The notes: generated by a model not told the origin, from the sequence alone. A stretch of 64,000 nt of DNA from Paulownia fortunei (GCA_019321725.1 CM033119.1:1116001-1180000); one strand, 5' to 3'. Counted from the stretch's first letter, positions 21,541-34,297 are shown. Program-made: numbers and translations.

Positions 21541-22388
21541 TAGGTATATTTGAGGTCATCTGATCTTAGCACTGGAAGATTTGTGATCATTGTTATTGGA
21601 GGAATCTGCAACAACAATTACTAGATTGAGCGACCAGCCGACACAGTATACTAATGAAATGTCATTCAATTCTGCTAGACAAATTGTCGTGAATTTAGAT
21701 TGTTTTGAAATATGGCATTAACTAGGCATATAATTTGGACAGAAAAGTTTTTTGTACATGTCACGTAAACTTGGCAGTATGCCACACTTGAATCAGCGCA
21801 AATTTCTTCTCGCAAGAGAGGAATTGTGGAATGTCTTGTAATCTTGTTACTGACATATTTCCTTTTTCTCTCTGTTTGAGCTTGAAGCTTCTCAGTTGAC
21901 TAGTTGAATAAAAGTAGGAGGGCAAAAGATAACTGGGTTCACATATATAAAGATGCAGAAACAAAATAATCATATATTTAAGCTTGATTCGAATTGGATT
22001 CAAATTTCTTATGTAAGCGGTGGGTCTGTTTCTGTTAAAAAAACTCTCTAGAAGATTATCTTGATATGAATGGAAGAACCATGATTTAAGCAGCGGGAAA
22101 GAGAACCTATATAACAAACTAAGGCCTATGCCTTGGCAAGACAAATCTAGAAAACCAATAGTAAGCTCTTGAAGGAGATCTTTGTACATATAGAATCTTT
22201 TAATAACAAAATACGAGCAAGTAACTTCGAAGTGTAAAAATAAGACACAGAATCAATTGCTAATTGCAAATCGGAGCTTTGACATTACCACAAATTCTTT
22301 TTGATACATAAAACGTAGTCTAGCATCTCTACGACAAACTTGAGATACATTAGTTTTCATCTATAGAATAGAAGCTTGAAATAGATCA
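21541..22388. other. Convergent 3' regions of DPMS3 and HAL3
   Basis: About 850 bases holding both 3' UTRs. A 142-residue reverse frame (21761-22189) has no recognisable domain and is probably chance. Confidence 0.6.
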
Positions 22389-23430
22389 CTAAATATTGCC
22401 ACCACTTGATTGTTCCCGAGTCTCAAAGAAAAGTCTTACTGTTGAATATATCAGAGAAGGCTCAGCCATTGCACCGTTTCCATAATCTCCACAGGCTAGC
22501 CTCTTTTTCACTGGTGGGATAAGGGAAATTCCAAGATCATCAATGACCATAAGATGGCGTTCTGTAAAAGGGTTGTTCCACATGAGGGTATTCATGGCTG
22601 GTGCCACAAACATTGGTTTACTGTAGTCCCATGCCCGGACAATGCAGGTCAGTAAGTTATCACACAAACCTCCAGCAATCTACTTTAAAACAAACGGACA
22701 TAAAACAGAGTTCAATCAAATCACATCTGACAGGTAGCTTTGACAACAGTAATTTTATAAAGAAAGGCCACAATAAACCACTCAAGCAATTATTCAGAAA
22801 CTAAGAAAATATCTATAGCCTACAAGGACCTCTCAAATGTTCATTTCAGTCATGGTTCAAGGTTTAGGATTTCAGCCCACTTTTCTTTTATGATAATAGT
22901 ATGCTATAATATGAAGCAAACACATATCCCTTGTGATATGGTCATCGAATTGTGGAAGTAGCTTGTGATTCACTGCACCAGAAATCTAGCCTATAGTTAG
23001 TTACTCTAAGCAGCCTATAACTGGCAAAGGATGAAATGTAATGTTAACAGGTACATTTAAACAGCTATCACCATAATATTGTTACCTTGCCAAGTGTGTT
23101 TGCTGACAAAGGTGCGATGACCATAATATCAGCCCATCTTCGTAGCTCAATGTGGAGCACACTATCACCTATTTTTTTCCAAGTTGACCATTCATCCTCA
23201 TCAGTATAAAGAGTCACATCCTTGGGAAGTGACACTCTGTCTACAAAATGGAGTGATGCCTTGGTAGCAACTGCTTTAACTTCTGCCCACTCAGAAAAAC
23301 AATGGCAAAGATTAGCAAATTTTATTGCAGCCACACTTCCACTGGCAGCAAGCAGAATGCGAGGTTTCCTGGAAGCATTGTTTACTTGATATAAATTCAT
23401 GTCCGTATTTGCAGGTTCTAATTGTGCCAT
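22389..23430 (-). CDS. HAL3: Phosphopantothenoylcysteine decarboxylase (HAL3)
   Basis: Two coding exons (23086-23430 and 22389-22679) give 211 residues; Arabidopsis HAL3a has 209. The flavoprotein decarboxylates 4'-phosphopantothenoylcysteine to 4'-phosphopantetheine in coenzyme A synthesis, working as an FMN-binding trimer; the family is also linked to salt and osmotic tolerance (family knowledge). Visible landmarks: the FMN-binding AASGSVAAIKF (about 28-38), catalytic His93 in VLHIELRRWAD, APLSANTLGKIAGGLCDNLL across the junction, the PAMNTLMW motif (142-149), and catalytic Cys178 in RLACGDYG. Both active residues sit three positions later than in HAL3a, as the longer N-terminus predicts. 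Exon 2 starts at 22679 in IAGGLCDN, not at an internal codon. The gene looks intact. Confidence 0.95.
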
Positions 23431-24850
23431 AACCTGTTAATTGTCCAATAACAACAATATGAATAAGACATCAAAGCACAAGGTGGGGAAAGTTTTTTGA
23501 AAAGAAAGACATGTTGTCACTGCTTTAACTACAAAAGTTTGCCTACAATCTAATGAAGACTTAGCTCAGCTGAAGAGAATTCACTTACGCACAGGACACT
23601 GTTTCAAGCTCTCAAACCCCTCACCCTACCCAAAATAAATAAATAGAAAATAAGGAGCAAAAGAGGAAAAAGAAAAACAAAAGCTCTAGATTCTTGTTCC
23701 AAAACCCCCAATAATCCATGTAGGAAGCATATAAGAAGGAAAAGACTAAGATGCAAAATACTATAAAAATAAAATGTCTTCATCTCCTTCAAAATGAGGG
23801 GAACAAATGCATAATGCTCAATACATGAATTCGACTGTAGAAATGTAAATTGCATTCAGCATAAACCTCTGATTCCTATAAAGCCATTGTTTCAAGTTCT
23901 CCAACTGACATACATGAATAAATAATAAGCAAAAGTGTTTCTCTTGTTTTAGATTATAGCCAGCAGGATGCCGGAAGAGAAAGCTCGTTCTTCTCTCATT
24001 CATTCATTGAACAAAAATTAGAATAAGTATCCAAAAAAGATACAAATGATGGAGCACACAAACAACTAGGTTTTAGAGGCTCTTTTATCTGCACCAACCA
24101 AATTGAACTAGATCTTGGTGTCATTTTTACAAGAAGCTTATGGGCAACTGTTGGGGACTTTACCTCCTACAAAACTGCAAACATTCAAACAAAACTGCAA
24201 ACATTCAAACAAACTGCACTCAAGATTATTCTGTCCCTTCTGATTAAAGGATGGTTCACCATTTTCACTGTTAAAAATCTTTTACAATGTAGTATAAAGA
24301 TCAAGGGTTTCTTTCATATATCAAATTCTATATAAGTGCTGTCATACATTCAACTGATCGTACACTTCAAAATCAACAATTCAAGCAACATCAAGAGAAC
24401 TACATCAAGTGAATTCTAGCATAGCAAAGAATTATGAACCTTAAAAATTTTGTTAGCGCAATAACAAACTAACATATGAGATGCGAATTAATTCTCCAAC
24501 AAGAAAGACAAAAACTGAGAGAAAAACGAGAATTCATATGAGCCCAGCTACACAAACGGTAAAATTAAGCAAATTTACCGTCAATGTCTCCAACAATTCA
24601 AAAAAATCACCTTACAGAAAAAGGAACTAATCTTAGCATCCAAAAAAAAGATGAACTAAGCCAGTTAAAGAGAAATCAAGAATAGCATAACGGGCCAACT
24701 GAAAATTGAAAAAAAAGAAAAAGAAAAAGACAAAAATAGAAGTACCTTGAATCAAGATTAATAGCGAAATCCGCAATGGAAAAGGGTGAGTGGAGGGCCT
24801 TTCACAAATGAGGAGAAAATAGGCTTTTACTTGGGCTACTGCCAACAACT
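23431..24850 (-). promoter_or_regulatory. HAL3 leader intron and first non-coding exon
   Basis: A leader exon at about 24746-24845 ends in TTCAAG|GTACTTC (donor at 24745). The acceptor AATTAACAG lies just before the HAL3 ATG at 23430. The intervening 1.3 kb is AT-rich, with no supported gene. A short tandem repeat (CTGCAAACATTCAAACAAAA units) lies at about 24175-24215. Confidence 0.55.
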
Positions 24851-25149
24851 TTTGGTATTGTCACAAAATAACATAAATGAAAATATATTTATTATACATA
24901 AAAATGGTTGTATTTATTTTGAGACTTTGAATCCATAACTCAAGTTTTATTGCGTACTTTTTATTTGAAAAACTCGTTACAAGGCCATATGGAATTACTC
25001 AACAAATATACATGATGCATTGACTAGGGCACTTACTATGAGAATATGTACAAAAAAATAAAGAATTGATATATTTATTGAATATTATTTACTATTAAAA
25101 AATATTTAACATTTTAAAAGACTTGGCGTCATAATCGCCTATGCATCCA

Positions 25150-25335
25150 ATCCTAGGCCCAACATTGTGGGCTAAATCCTATAAGCAGCCCAAAAATGTT
25201 TGGACCAATCCATGACTCTAAAGGCCCAAAACATGGGCTACTATAAAGTCAAAGCGGTTACAGATATTAAAAGAGTCAAGTAGGAAAAGCAGAGGAAAGG
25301 ACTTTTCTACAGAACATAAACCCTAGCTATTGAAG
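25150..25335 (+). promoter_or_regulatory. RPB10 promoter with site II and telo-box elements
   Basis: Within 190 bases of the ATG are five GGCCC/GGGCT/GCCCA cores: AGGCCCAAC (25156), TGGGCTAA (25169), GCAGCCCAAA (25185), AGGCCCAAA (25222) and ATGGGCTA (25233). A CTATAAAG (about 25240-25247) may act as the TATA element. An AAACCCTA telo-box is at 25318-25325, ten bases before the start codon. Site II plus telo-box is the usual plant signature of growth-linked translation and transcription machinery genes. Confidence 0.8.
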
Positions 25336-26727
25336 ATGATCATTCCAGTTCGTTGCTTCACTTGTGGAAAGGTAATTATCGGTTTCCCTTTAAAACTTAT
25401 ATCAGACTTTTGTCTCTTTGACTGGATTTTGTGCATTTTCGAAATTTGTTGTTTTGTTCGTTATTGTTTACTTAAAAATCTCTGCTTTTTTTTCTTTTTT
25501 CTTTTTTTGTTTAGGTGATTGGAAACAAATGGGACAATTATCTTGATTTACTCCAGGCTGATTACAGCGAAGGGTATGTTCTTTTCTGAAATTTTTTGAT
25601 TTTCTTGTTTTTTTTTTCTGAGAAGGCCATTATTTTGTACTGTTACTGATTAATTTCGTTTTCAAGAATTTTTTTAATCAAGAGCATAACCTAAACCGAG
25701 TTATACGCTGGTATGTGCTTAAACTGTTAAAACGCTAGCATTTTGGTGGGTTCTGTGAAGTGACAATTTGTGAACGTATTAGTAGTGGTTTATGGAATCT
25801 ATGTAGTTGGACTTCGGAAAGGATTCGATGGTGTGGATAGATGATCTTAGGAGGTTTGAAGTGTTCGTTTGGTGCAAGATGTGACTTGTAGGTTTTTTCC
25901 TTTTTGATTTCCTTTGTTCATTTTCCTTTAAGAACCTTAATGCAGGCTTAGAAAGGACCTGATGATCTGAAAGTATGAAGGAAGGATGTAACAAGCGGAG
26001 TGCCAACGAAATTGGTTGCAGTTTCTCTTAGTTTCTTGTGATCATTTGGAAAGGTGACTTTTAGTTTTTGGTGCAAGTCTGCATGTGGACCTTGTATATA
26101 AATAGATGAGAGACTAGCAAGCCTCATATCAATTCACTTACAGTCTTATACCCTGTTGGATCGAGGGTGGAAATATAGGAGAGGATAAGGGCAGAATGGG
26201 TGGATGGTGGGCTTTGACATAATGGTTTTAATGCACCCTTCAGAATCAATTCAGTTACAGTCTTGTACTCGGTTGGATTGAGGGTGGAAATTTAGGAGAG
26301 GATAAGGGTGGAATGGGTGGATGGTGGGCTTTGACATAATGGTTTTAATGCACCCTTCAGAAGTTTTAACTGTTTGTTCACACTTTATTTGGATCTCAGA
26401 CCTAGCAAAAGAAAGTGAAAAGGAAAAGCAAAAGGATTCAAAAATCACATTGCATCACATCTTACTTTTGAAAAAATTAGTATCTAATTGAAATTGTTTG
26501 TTGGAAAACAATTAAGAGAATTCATTTAAAGTTCATTCATAATGACTGCGCTTACGATTTCCAAGAAAATATTGATCATTCTCTTTTGGAGTAAACTTGG
26601 AGTTCTTGATACGTTATTAATATTATTGTGCAGAGATGCCCTTGATGCACTGTCTTTGGTTCGCTATTGCTGTCGAAGAATGCTGATGACCCATGTCGAT
26701 CTCATCGAGAAGCTTCTGAACTATAAT

Positions 26728-26770
<43 letters not shown>

Positions 26771-27234
26771 CTTTATCTGTCTTTCTGTTTCTCTCTCATG
26801 TTTCTCTCTCTTTATGAGTATGTCTGTTCTATTTTTTAGTTGTATGGTTTGTGTGCTGATCTGTATTTTCATGGATGCCCTTATGTTTTATTCTTTTGAT
26901 TTGGTGATTATATATGGTTGGAAGTGGTGGATTTATGCCTGGGCACACTCTCTTTCTTGCTGAGGAACCGTCTATCAATCTGTGAACTTGAAAAATGTGC
27001 TGCTTATGAAAGGATTTAAAATTACTTTTTTTTATTAGAACATGGGCTAAGAATATATAACAAAAATAAATGGATAGTAACAAGTTCACTATTTTAACTC
27101 TGTGGATGCCAAGACAGAATTCTTCAGTGTCCAAATAATATCTTTTTATGGTGACTGCTCATTTAAACTCACATGGATGTCTCTCTCTTTTTTGGGTTTA
27201 TTTTACAGCTTTGGAGAAATCTGAGGGCAGTTGA
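25336..27234 (+). CDS. NRPB10: RNA polymerases I, II and III shared subunit RPABC5 (RPB10)
   Basis: Four exons (25336-25371, 25515-25573, 26634-26728, 27209-27234) join to exactly 71 residues, the family length. RPB10 is a small zinc-binding subunit common to the nuclear RNA polymerases and helps assembly around the RPB3/RPB11 platform (family knowledge). The protein starts [19 protein letters not shown]. Zinc ligands are Cys7, Cys10, Cys44 and Cys45 (RYCCRRM), and the protein ends LLNYNTLEKSEGS. The exon 3 donor is ATA|GTCTCT inside a CT microsatellite. The junction is fixed by NYNT-LEKS, which other plants share. An in-frame TTG-AAG precedes the ATG, but the family N-terminus shows 25336 is the start. 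Confidence 0.97.
26128..26361 (+). repeat. 117-base tandem duplication in RPB10 intron 2
   Basis: Copies at 26128-26244 and 26245-26361 are nearly identical. They share ATCAATTCA, GGGTGGAAAT.TAGGAGAGGA, GGATGGTGGGCTTTGACATA and TGGTTTTAATGCACCCTTCA. A handful of substitutions separates them, so the event is recent. Confidence 0.95.
26729..26770 (+). repeat. CT microsatellite starting at a splice donor
   Basis: About 18 CT units begin with the GT of RPB10 intron 3 (GTCTCTCT...), then decay into TTTCT/TGTCTTT variants to about 26817. The donor lacks the usual GTAAGT form. Confidence 0.95.
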
Positions 27235-30200
27235 TGCAGTGTGCGATGACTCCAAGCTTGTTATCTTGCTTTACCTCGATTATGAGATCATTTTTTGTAA
27301 ATGTTAATAAAAAAAAAAAAGAAAAACCTTAGTTAAAGAGGGCTTGCAGTGTGCTTTTTGGACCATGCTACCATTTCTGGAAATACTTGCTATCTGAATA
27401 TTTGATGTATTAGCTAGGGAAATGTGTTCTTTTTCCCTTCCTTCTGCATATTACTTGCATTCTTTTATTGCAGTTAAACTGATAACATAGGATATTATGC
27501 TCGTTTCATTAAGTTTTTGTTTGCAGTCTTCAAACACCCACCCTCCAACTCTCCCAATGCTCTTTTGTTTTTGTTACTTTCTCCCCAGAATTGAACTGGT
27601 TCTACTGTAACATTGGCACACAAAAGCCTTTGGATGAATGGAAAAATTGTAAGAGATCTTGGAATGAGATGAGATTTCTAGGACTCAACTCTCATCTAGG
27701 GTGCATTTCCTTTTGATTTCTCTAAAATATATATATATATATATATGTATAGCTATATCTAATCTATTCTGTCTATAGAAGTATGAATCTCTAAGTGTGC
27801 CTTTTCATTGGGAAAAGGCAAACTGTATCCTTGCTTAACAACTCTTAAGTGTGTCAGGGAATGAAGCTTAATTAGTGAAGGAAATGATTTAGTAGAAGAA
27901 AATATTTAGATACCTATTTACTTAGGTATAGTTCTACATCAACAATGTTTCATCTAAAATAAAAGAATATTGGTAAATAACATTTGAAGGCAATTTGTGT
28001 TACTGAAAAAGATTTTAAATATTTGAAGGATATTTTGATTCATGAAGCATGGATGTTACCATTTGATGGTGAGACTTTAAATTAATTGTACATGAACGGG
28101 TTGACTTCAAAATAAACTGTAATTGCAAGATAGTTTTTTCTGAGTTAGTCAATAGTTTGGAGGGTCAACTTTGTAATCATAATGTGTAATATATAAAAAT
28201 TGAAAGTTTAGAAATAAAAGTATACTTGTAAATAAAATAGAAAAAGAGGATATATAATACCATAGGAACAATAGTGCTAAAATGAGCAGAGTTTCAAAAT
28301 ATATATATATATATATATACACACACATATAGCAAATATAGATCAAAGAATAAACATCAGAAACTTGCAAATAAAAATCATTGGTCTTATTAAATTGAAA
28401 TTGCTTACAAAAAAATTAAGACGAGGGGAATTGATGTTATTTTATTTATACAAATTTTTTTTGCATCGCTACTTTTATTTATGTGTCCGTTGTTTTTTAA
28501 TACAATATTATGGAGGTAGAATATTTAGTAAAAAATAATAATAGTTAGATCCATGTAAATATAATATTACATATACAGAGTAAAAAGTACAAAAATAAGT
28601 TTGCAATACAAATAAATACCCATTTAAAATAATAATGGCATTTGTCCATTTAAAATAATAATGGCATTTGTACACAAGAATGTGGTGAAGTAAAAAGTTG
28701 AAGAAAAATATAAATAATATTATAACTTGTAACCAAAAATGGTTGACATTAAAATATAATTAGCACAACTACAAAGGCTTCACAACATAGTGAAATTATT
28801 ATACCAAGGATATGTTTGGTTTTGATTAAAGAAAGAACACTAGAATTTTGCCAACAAAAAATCACCAATTTTACTAAATTCAAATTGCTTCTAGAAATCT
28901 AAAAACAAATGATCTAGAAATTCTTTATGCATCTGGTTTTTAACTTTCTTGTCAATTATTTCTTAATACAATATTATAAAAGTAGGACAAACAACAAATA
29001 TGATATAACCACTTGGATATGGAGAGCCACTCATTTTATTGTAGATTGTAAGCTATTATTATTTTACCATAAATTTTTTTGTCTTAACTTCTAATTGTAC
29101 TTTCTTGATATTCGCTATAGCATGCTTGTTGAACTCGTCCATGAATGAATTGGTTCGAAATCTTTCTATTTTTACTGTAACGTGTGTTTGTAAAATACAA
29201 TATAAAATATAAAATAAAAATAAAAATAAAAGATCTAAAATGCTCGGCCTTAAAAATGATGGCACATACATTAAAACACTATACAAGAAGCAATTGGCAG
29301 TAAACATATTTGAATTTTGAGTTGAATGGCTTTGTATTTAAAAAGTGTATCCATTTGAATTGAGATGTGACTAAAGAAAAGAAGAATTCAAAGCAGAGAA
29401 AGACAATTTTGATGTCCATTTCAAAGGTTTGTACCAAAATCTAAATGGGCCAACCAAGATAGAAGTTTCTATTCCCTTTTCTAACATATAAAATGTCTCT
29501 TCCTTACTCGAATAGTTAAAACAGTAGTCCTTTACCAACTAGACTGGGTAAAGGAATATTTGGGTACAAAAGGAGCAAGTAGAACAAAAAATTCTAAGCG
29601 AATAATAGTTAAAAATTAAAATAATAATAATAATAATAATAATAATCCGATGAAATTTTGATTTAATTAGTCCCCGATTAGTGTCAGCTTTGTTGACATC
29701 AAGGTTTAATTCCCTCGAAACAATGAAATATACCTTGTTAATTAGTACTATTTTGTTTGTCTTTTGATGAAACTATAGGGAGAGGAACATTAAGTCATGT
29801 TTAATACTACTAAGTTTTCGTATGTTTTTCATACTATTGTTTTGCTTGTATTTTGTTTCAAATGTTGCAACCTTTTGTTCCCTTCATGTGATGATTAGAC
29901 TAATTTTACAAATAATCTATTAACTGTAATATGAACATATGTTGTCACTGTTCGACTCGAAAGACTTGGACCTTAATGGGGTTTTTCCTGTTAATATCTC
30001 TCATGAATTTCATATTTACCTTGTCTTAAAAGTGCATATTATTGTGGAAACAACATTATTAACACTATAATTAATCTCACCTAATTCCAAAATTCAGACA
30101 AGCATCTTACCACAGATGCCCCCATGCAACAGAAACATGGTACAATTTTTGATCTGTCCGGCAACAGCTCAAGATTTTCTATGCCAACAAAGTAATAAAT

Positions 30201-32378
30201 AGATTATGTCGAGACAGATTGATTTTTTTCTTAAGAATTCAGTCATCATAATTTTGTTATCTTTAAAGAGACAAAACTGAATAAATTTATATACAAAATT
30301 AGAAGTCTAGATTTGAACGGCCGCCCCTTCCTCCCTCCACGCAATTTTAATGATCAGTATTGATAAACCACTCGTTCTTTTTTAGTTTTCTCCAAATTTC
30401 TATGTTCTTCTTGGTTTCACAATGAGTTGTGTGTACTGAGGAAACTATGACTAGTTTTTGGCCTTTGTATATGCATAGGATATCAAGAACTCTGCCATAT
30501 GTCGATTTCTTAGTTGGAGAAAAAAAAGGAATCAACAAATATGCTGACAAGACACTGATTAATACATACACATTGTTCTACTATGCATTATAAATAACAA
30601 AGATCGATGATGTTTTTCTTTTTTGCATGCAAATTCTCAGTTTAACAAGAGTCTCAACGTTGAAATCGACAACATGGACTCGTAGCAGCCTTCATATTTT
30701 AGGCAACTTATTTATATTGTTAAGTTGATTCATTCAAACAGCAGTTTCGAAGCTGGAATATTCAATAAAAATTCTTCTACCAACTCTCAAATCATCATAG
30801 TTGATTAGTTTTTCTTAATTTTTGAAAAGTAAATACTGACAAATGGAAGAAGTCGCTGTTCAATAAATAAATAAATAAATCTTGGACTATATACAATGCT
30901 TATCTCTATGAGCAGAATTTAAAGTTACTAAATAAGTAGACAAGAAAATTTTTCCTCTGTAAGCATCGAAAAACTTGTTTCAGATGCCTCATTGAAGAAA
31001 CCATCCATTTTTGTTTGTTTGATTTTGCAGCCAAGTAAATGTACATGCTAAAGAAACTTCTCTGATATTTCTGCTGAGATTTTTAATCTAATTTATAACA
31101 TATTCAGACGTATACGAATAAAGGGTGTTCGGTTTTTTCTTTTCTTTTTTTTTATTGCCTGGAATATATGCTGGAATTTAGGTTGTTTTGAAAGTTACAT
31201 GGATAAAGAATACGTACCGAATGGCATGTAGACCACAAGTATACATATGACTCCAAGCACATAAGTTGAAGCATTAACTTCCAAAAGCTTTGATTCTTTT
31301 GCCAGATAATGACAGAATTCCATTGACATCAATAGGCATTCTATATATATATGCTAAAAAGTTGCTGATTCACGAGTTCCTTAATTTACATTTGAAGAAC
31401 AATTCAAATGTTATCTATAATGTTTCCTGTAATTCTGGGAGTAGAATATAAAATGTCTTCGACCTTAAGGACAAAGACTCGATTTAGTACTCTGAGTACT
31501 TCTTTTCTTTACCACAGCAGCCCATGTTTGCTGAAAATCTTATTTTATAATTTAGCTCACACCATTAAAATAGAATGCTTTGTTTATTTCGTTTGTCGAA
31601 TGCTTAACCATTACTGATAAAGATTATCATTTTTTTCAAGTTGGTTTCAATCCTGTGAGAGTTTAAATAAGATCATCTTTCTATTGATGCAACACGCCAT
31701 TGAATTCTTTTCCTAGCAGTTGTCTCACGCGTATTGGAACAAATATGACATCTGCGTGCATGGAAAATACTGTTGATGATCGATGCATAAAAATTTCCTT
31801 CTCTTTTTTGTAATAGTTGTAACATAAGAAATCAAATCCAATATCAAATTCCAACTTCTTTTGTTCTTTTCTGGCCAATTTTTTTACGAGGGAAAGTCAA
31901 TGAAACAGGTACTGATTGGTGCAGAAGAAAGAATCTAGATGTTGAAGATTAAATTTGAGCATGTTGGACAAAGTCTCACTGAGGACGGTAGGTTAGATGC
32001 CCAAAAGTTTTCCTTGCTGTATTTTGTCGACTGCATATGTCATTTCTTGACCCCTCCGAACTACCCAACAATCCAAATACCCTCTTCATAGTGTTCAAAC
32101 AATTGAAAGTCTAACAGGTTCTTGACTTTTTGAAAACTGATTTTTGAGGAGAAAAGATACCTTATAGTTATCTTTCTTGTCAGTGTTAACGTATGAAAAT
32201 CCAACAACTCAAGATTTATTCCCTTTTTCTCCTGTAACAATCTTGGCTCTATTCTCACATGAATATCTTCTTCCTCCTAGTTTTATTCCCATTCCATTCC
32301 TCTCTTTAGAAAGCAACCAAACTCTCTCTTTTTCAACCTTTCATTTCACCTCTCTCCCCGAGTCTTTCTCCCTTTCTA
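27235..32378. other. AT-rich intergenic region between RPB10 and GRAS
   Basis: No supported gene in 5.1 kb. It contains the RPB10 3' UTR, TA microsatellites (27729-27746 and 28297-28318), a perfect 26-base tandem duplication (28620-28645 and 28646-28671), and an ATA run (29618-29646). A weak duplicated block is also seen: 28380-28530 resembles 28850-28990 in TTACTAAATT.AAATTGCTT and CTTAATACAATATTAT. The rightmost kilobase should contain the GRAS promoter. Short frames here show no domain. Confidence 0.6.
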
Positions 32379-33761
32379 ATGTTTGGGATGGATGGAATGG
32401 ATGAAGAGGAATTTTTGAGCCTTAGACTTGCCATTGTCACAGATTACGGTTGCGAGAGGAAGAGGAAAAGGATCAGAAAGGAAACTCCAAATCACTCGGA
32501 CTCGAGTGAAAGTTGTGAAGAAGGTAAAATATTTAAGCTCCTCCAAATGAGGGAAAAAATGCTAAAGCTGGATCATAAGAGAAAAGATGTAACTCATGCA
32601 GATGGAAAAGGGCTTCATTTGATTCATTTGCTACTCATATCTGCCACTTCAGTAAATGAAAACAACATCAGCTCAGCTGTGGAAAACCTGTGTGAATTGT
32701 ACCAAAATGTGTGCTTGACAGGAGATTCAGTCCAAAGGGTTTCTGCCTATTTTGCTGATGGACTTGTGGCAAAGCTCCTCACACGAAAATCTCCATTCTA
32801 CGACATGATGATGAAGATCCCAACTCCTGAGGAAGAGTTCTTGGCATTCACAGAACTCTACAAGGTGTCACCATTCTATCAGTTTGCTCATTTCACAGCA
32901 AATCAGGCTATTCTTGAAGCCTTTGAGAAAGAGGAAAATACTAACAATAGGGCTTTGCATGTAATCGATTTTGACATCTCTTATGGCTTCCAATGGCCTT
33001 CTCTCATGCAATCTCTATCAGAAAATGCAACTACTACAAATCGGACTTCGCTCAAGATCACTGGGTTTGGCAGAAGCCTGGAGGGACTTCAAGAAACTGA
33101 ATCAAGACTAGTGAGCTTTGCTAAAGGCTTTCGTAATTTAGTTTTCGAGTTCCATGGCCTGGTGAGGGGCTCCAAGCTAGTGAAACCCAAGAAAAAGAAG
33201 AATGAAACTGTTGCTGTCAACTTAGTATTCCATCTGAATTCATTAAACAATTTCTCCAAAATCTCAGAGACATTAAAGTTCGTCTACTCGCTAAGTCCTT
33301 CCATTGTGGTTCTGGTGGAACAAGAAGGAAGCAGAAATACTTACAAGTTTTTACCAAGATTCATGGAGTCATTGCATTATTTTGCAGCCATATTTGATTC
33401 ACTGGATGATTGCCTTCCACTTGATAGTGCGGAGAGGTTAAGCATTGAGAAGAATCATCTTGGAAAAGAGATTAAATGTGTGATAAACTATGATAAAGAC
33501 AATGAGAACTGTCCAAGATTTGAGAAGATGGAAACATGGAAAGGGAGAATGGAGAGTCACGGCTTTTTGGGGCTTAAACAAAGTTCCAAGTCTGTAATGC
33601 AGGCAAAACTGCTGCTGAAAATCAGAAGCCACTGTTCTATAAAATTTGATGGAGAAAATGGCGGTTTCAGAGTTTTTGAAAGAGATGATGGGAAAGCTAT
33701 TTCTCTAGGATGGCAAGAGAGGTTTCTGATAACAGCTTCTTCGTGGTGCTGTACTGTATGA
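32379..33761 (+). CDS. GRAS family transcriptional regulator (SCL type)
   Basis: An intronless gene of 460 residues. GRAS proteins are plant nuclear regulators in development, gibberellin and symbiosis signalling (family knowledge). The GRAS domain fills residues about 72-458. It shows LHR I (GKGLHLIHLLLISATSVNEN), the VHIID core as LHVIDFDISYGFQWPSLM (about 190-207), LHR II, the PFYRE region (LVFEFHGL, AVNLVFHLNSL), VVLVEQEGSRNTY, and a SAW end (GWQERFLITASSW). The N-terminal lead is short, acidic then basic (CERKRKRIRKE, a likely nuclear signal), with no DELLA or LISCL motifs. I cannot fix the subclade; the DFDISYGFQWP core points to an SCL or RAD1-like group. Start: first ATG of the frame, with MDGMDEEEF following. 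Confidence 0.94.
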   Translation: MFGMDGMDEEEFLSLRLAIVTDYGCERKRKRIRKETPNHSDSSESCEEGKIFKLLQMREKMLKLDHKRKDVTHADGKGLHLIHLLLISATSVNENNISSAVENLCELYQNVCLTGDSVQRVSAYFADGLVAKLLTRKSPFYDMMMKIPTPEEEFLAFTELYKVSPFYQFAHFTANQAILEAFEKEENTNNRALHVIDFDISYGFQWPSLMQSLSENATTTNRTSLKITGFGRSLEGLQETESRLVSFAKGFRNLVFEFHGLVRGSKLVKPKKKKNETVAVNLVFHLNSLNNFSKISETLKFVYSLSPSIVVLVEQEGSRNTYKFLPRFMESLHYFAAIFDSLDDCLPLDSAERLSIEKNHLGKEIKCVINYDKDNENCPRFEKMETWKGRMESHGFLGLKQSSKSVMQAKLLLKIRSHCSIKFDGENGGFRVFERDDGKAISLGWQERFLITASSWCCTV

Positions 33762-34297
33762 TAGAAATTCTTTTATCAAATTCTTTTGTTTTTTTTTTCT
33801 GGAATTCCTTTTTCCTTTTCCTGATAACATGACTTTCATTCAGTAGCAATTAGCCATGTTTCGATTCACATTGTACATCTAGGCATTCTTCCAGTAGAAA
33901 AACCACAATGATCTGATCAACTGTATATTGTCAGTAATAACTAAAATTATATTGGCATACATGACAAAAACAGATACGTAGATGCATATATTTTCCAAGG
34001 TAAATTTTTTATTTTTTTATACTTGTCCAAATAACCCTGTCAATTGTCTCACTGTAAGCAAAGCACTGTGGATTTGCTGCAGGGAGCTACCACTAGGGTT
34101 TCCATCATAACATGCCCTTTATCATTTTCAATGAAATTCCAGTAGTGTGAAAAATAAAATGGAAACCAAGAAGAAAGAAAACTAAATCATGGAAACATCT
34201 CTTCAAGCTTAATAGCAATAAAAGCAACAATTTTAGACGGAGATGGTTGACATTACAATTTACTTGTGACAAACTTTGCTACAGGCAATATGGTCAG
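33762..34297. other. Convergent 3' regions of GRAS and hydrolase genes
   Basis: 536 bases between facing stop codons, presumably both 3' UTRs. Nothing else supported. Confidence 0.7.

Noticed and set aside
21761..22189. 142-residue reverse frame after DPMS3
   Set aside because: No recognisable domain, lies in the convergent 3' region, and has atypical composition.
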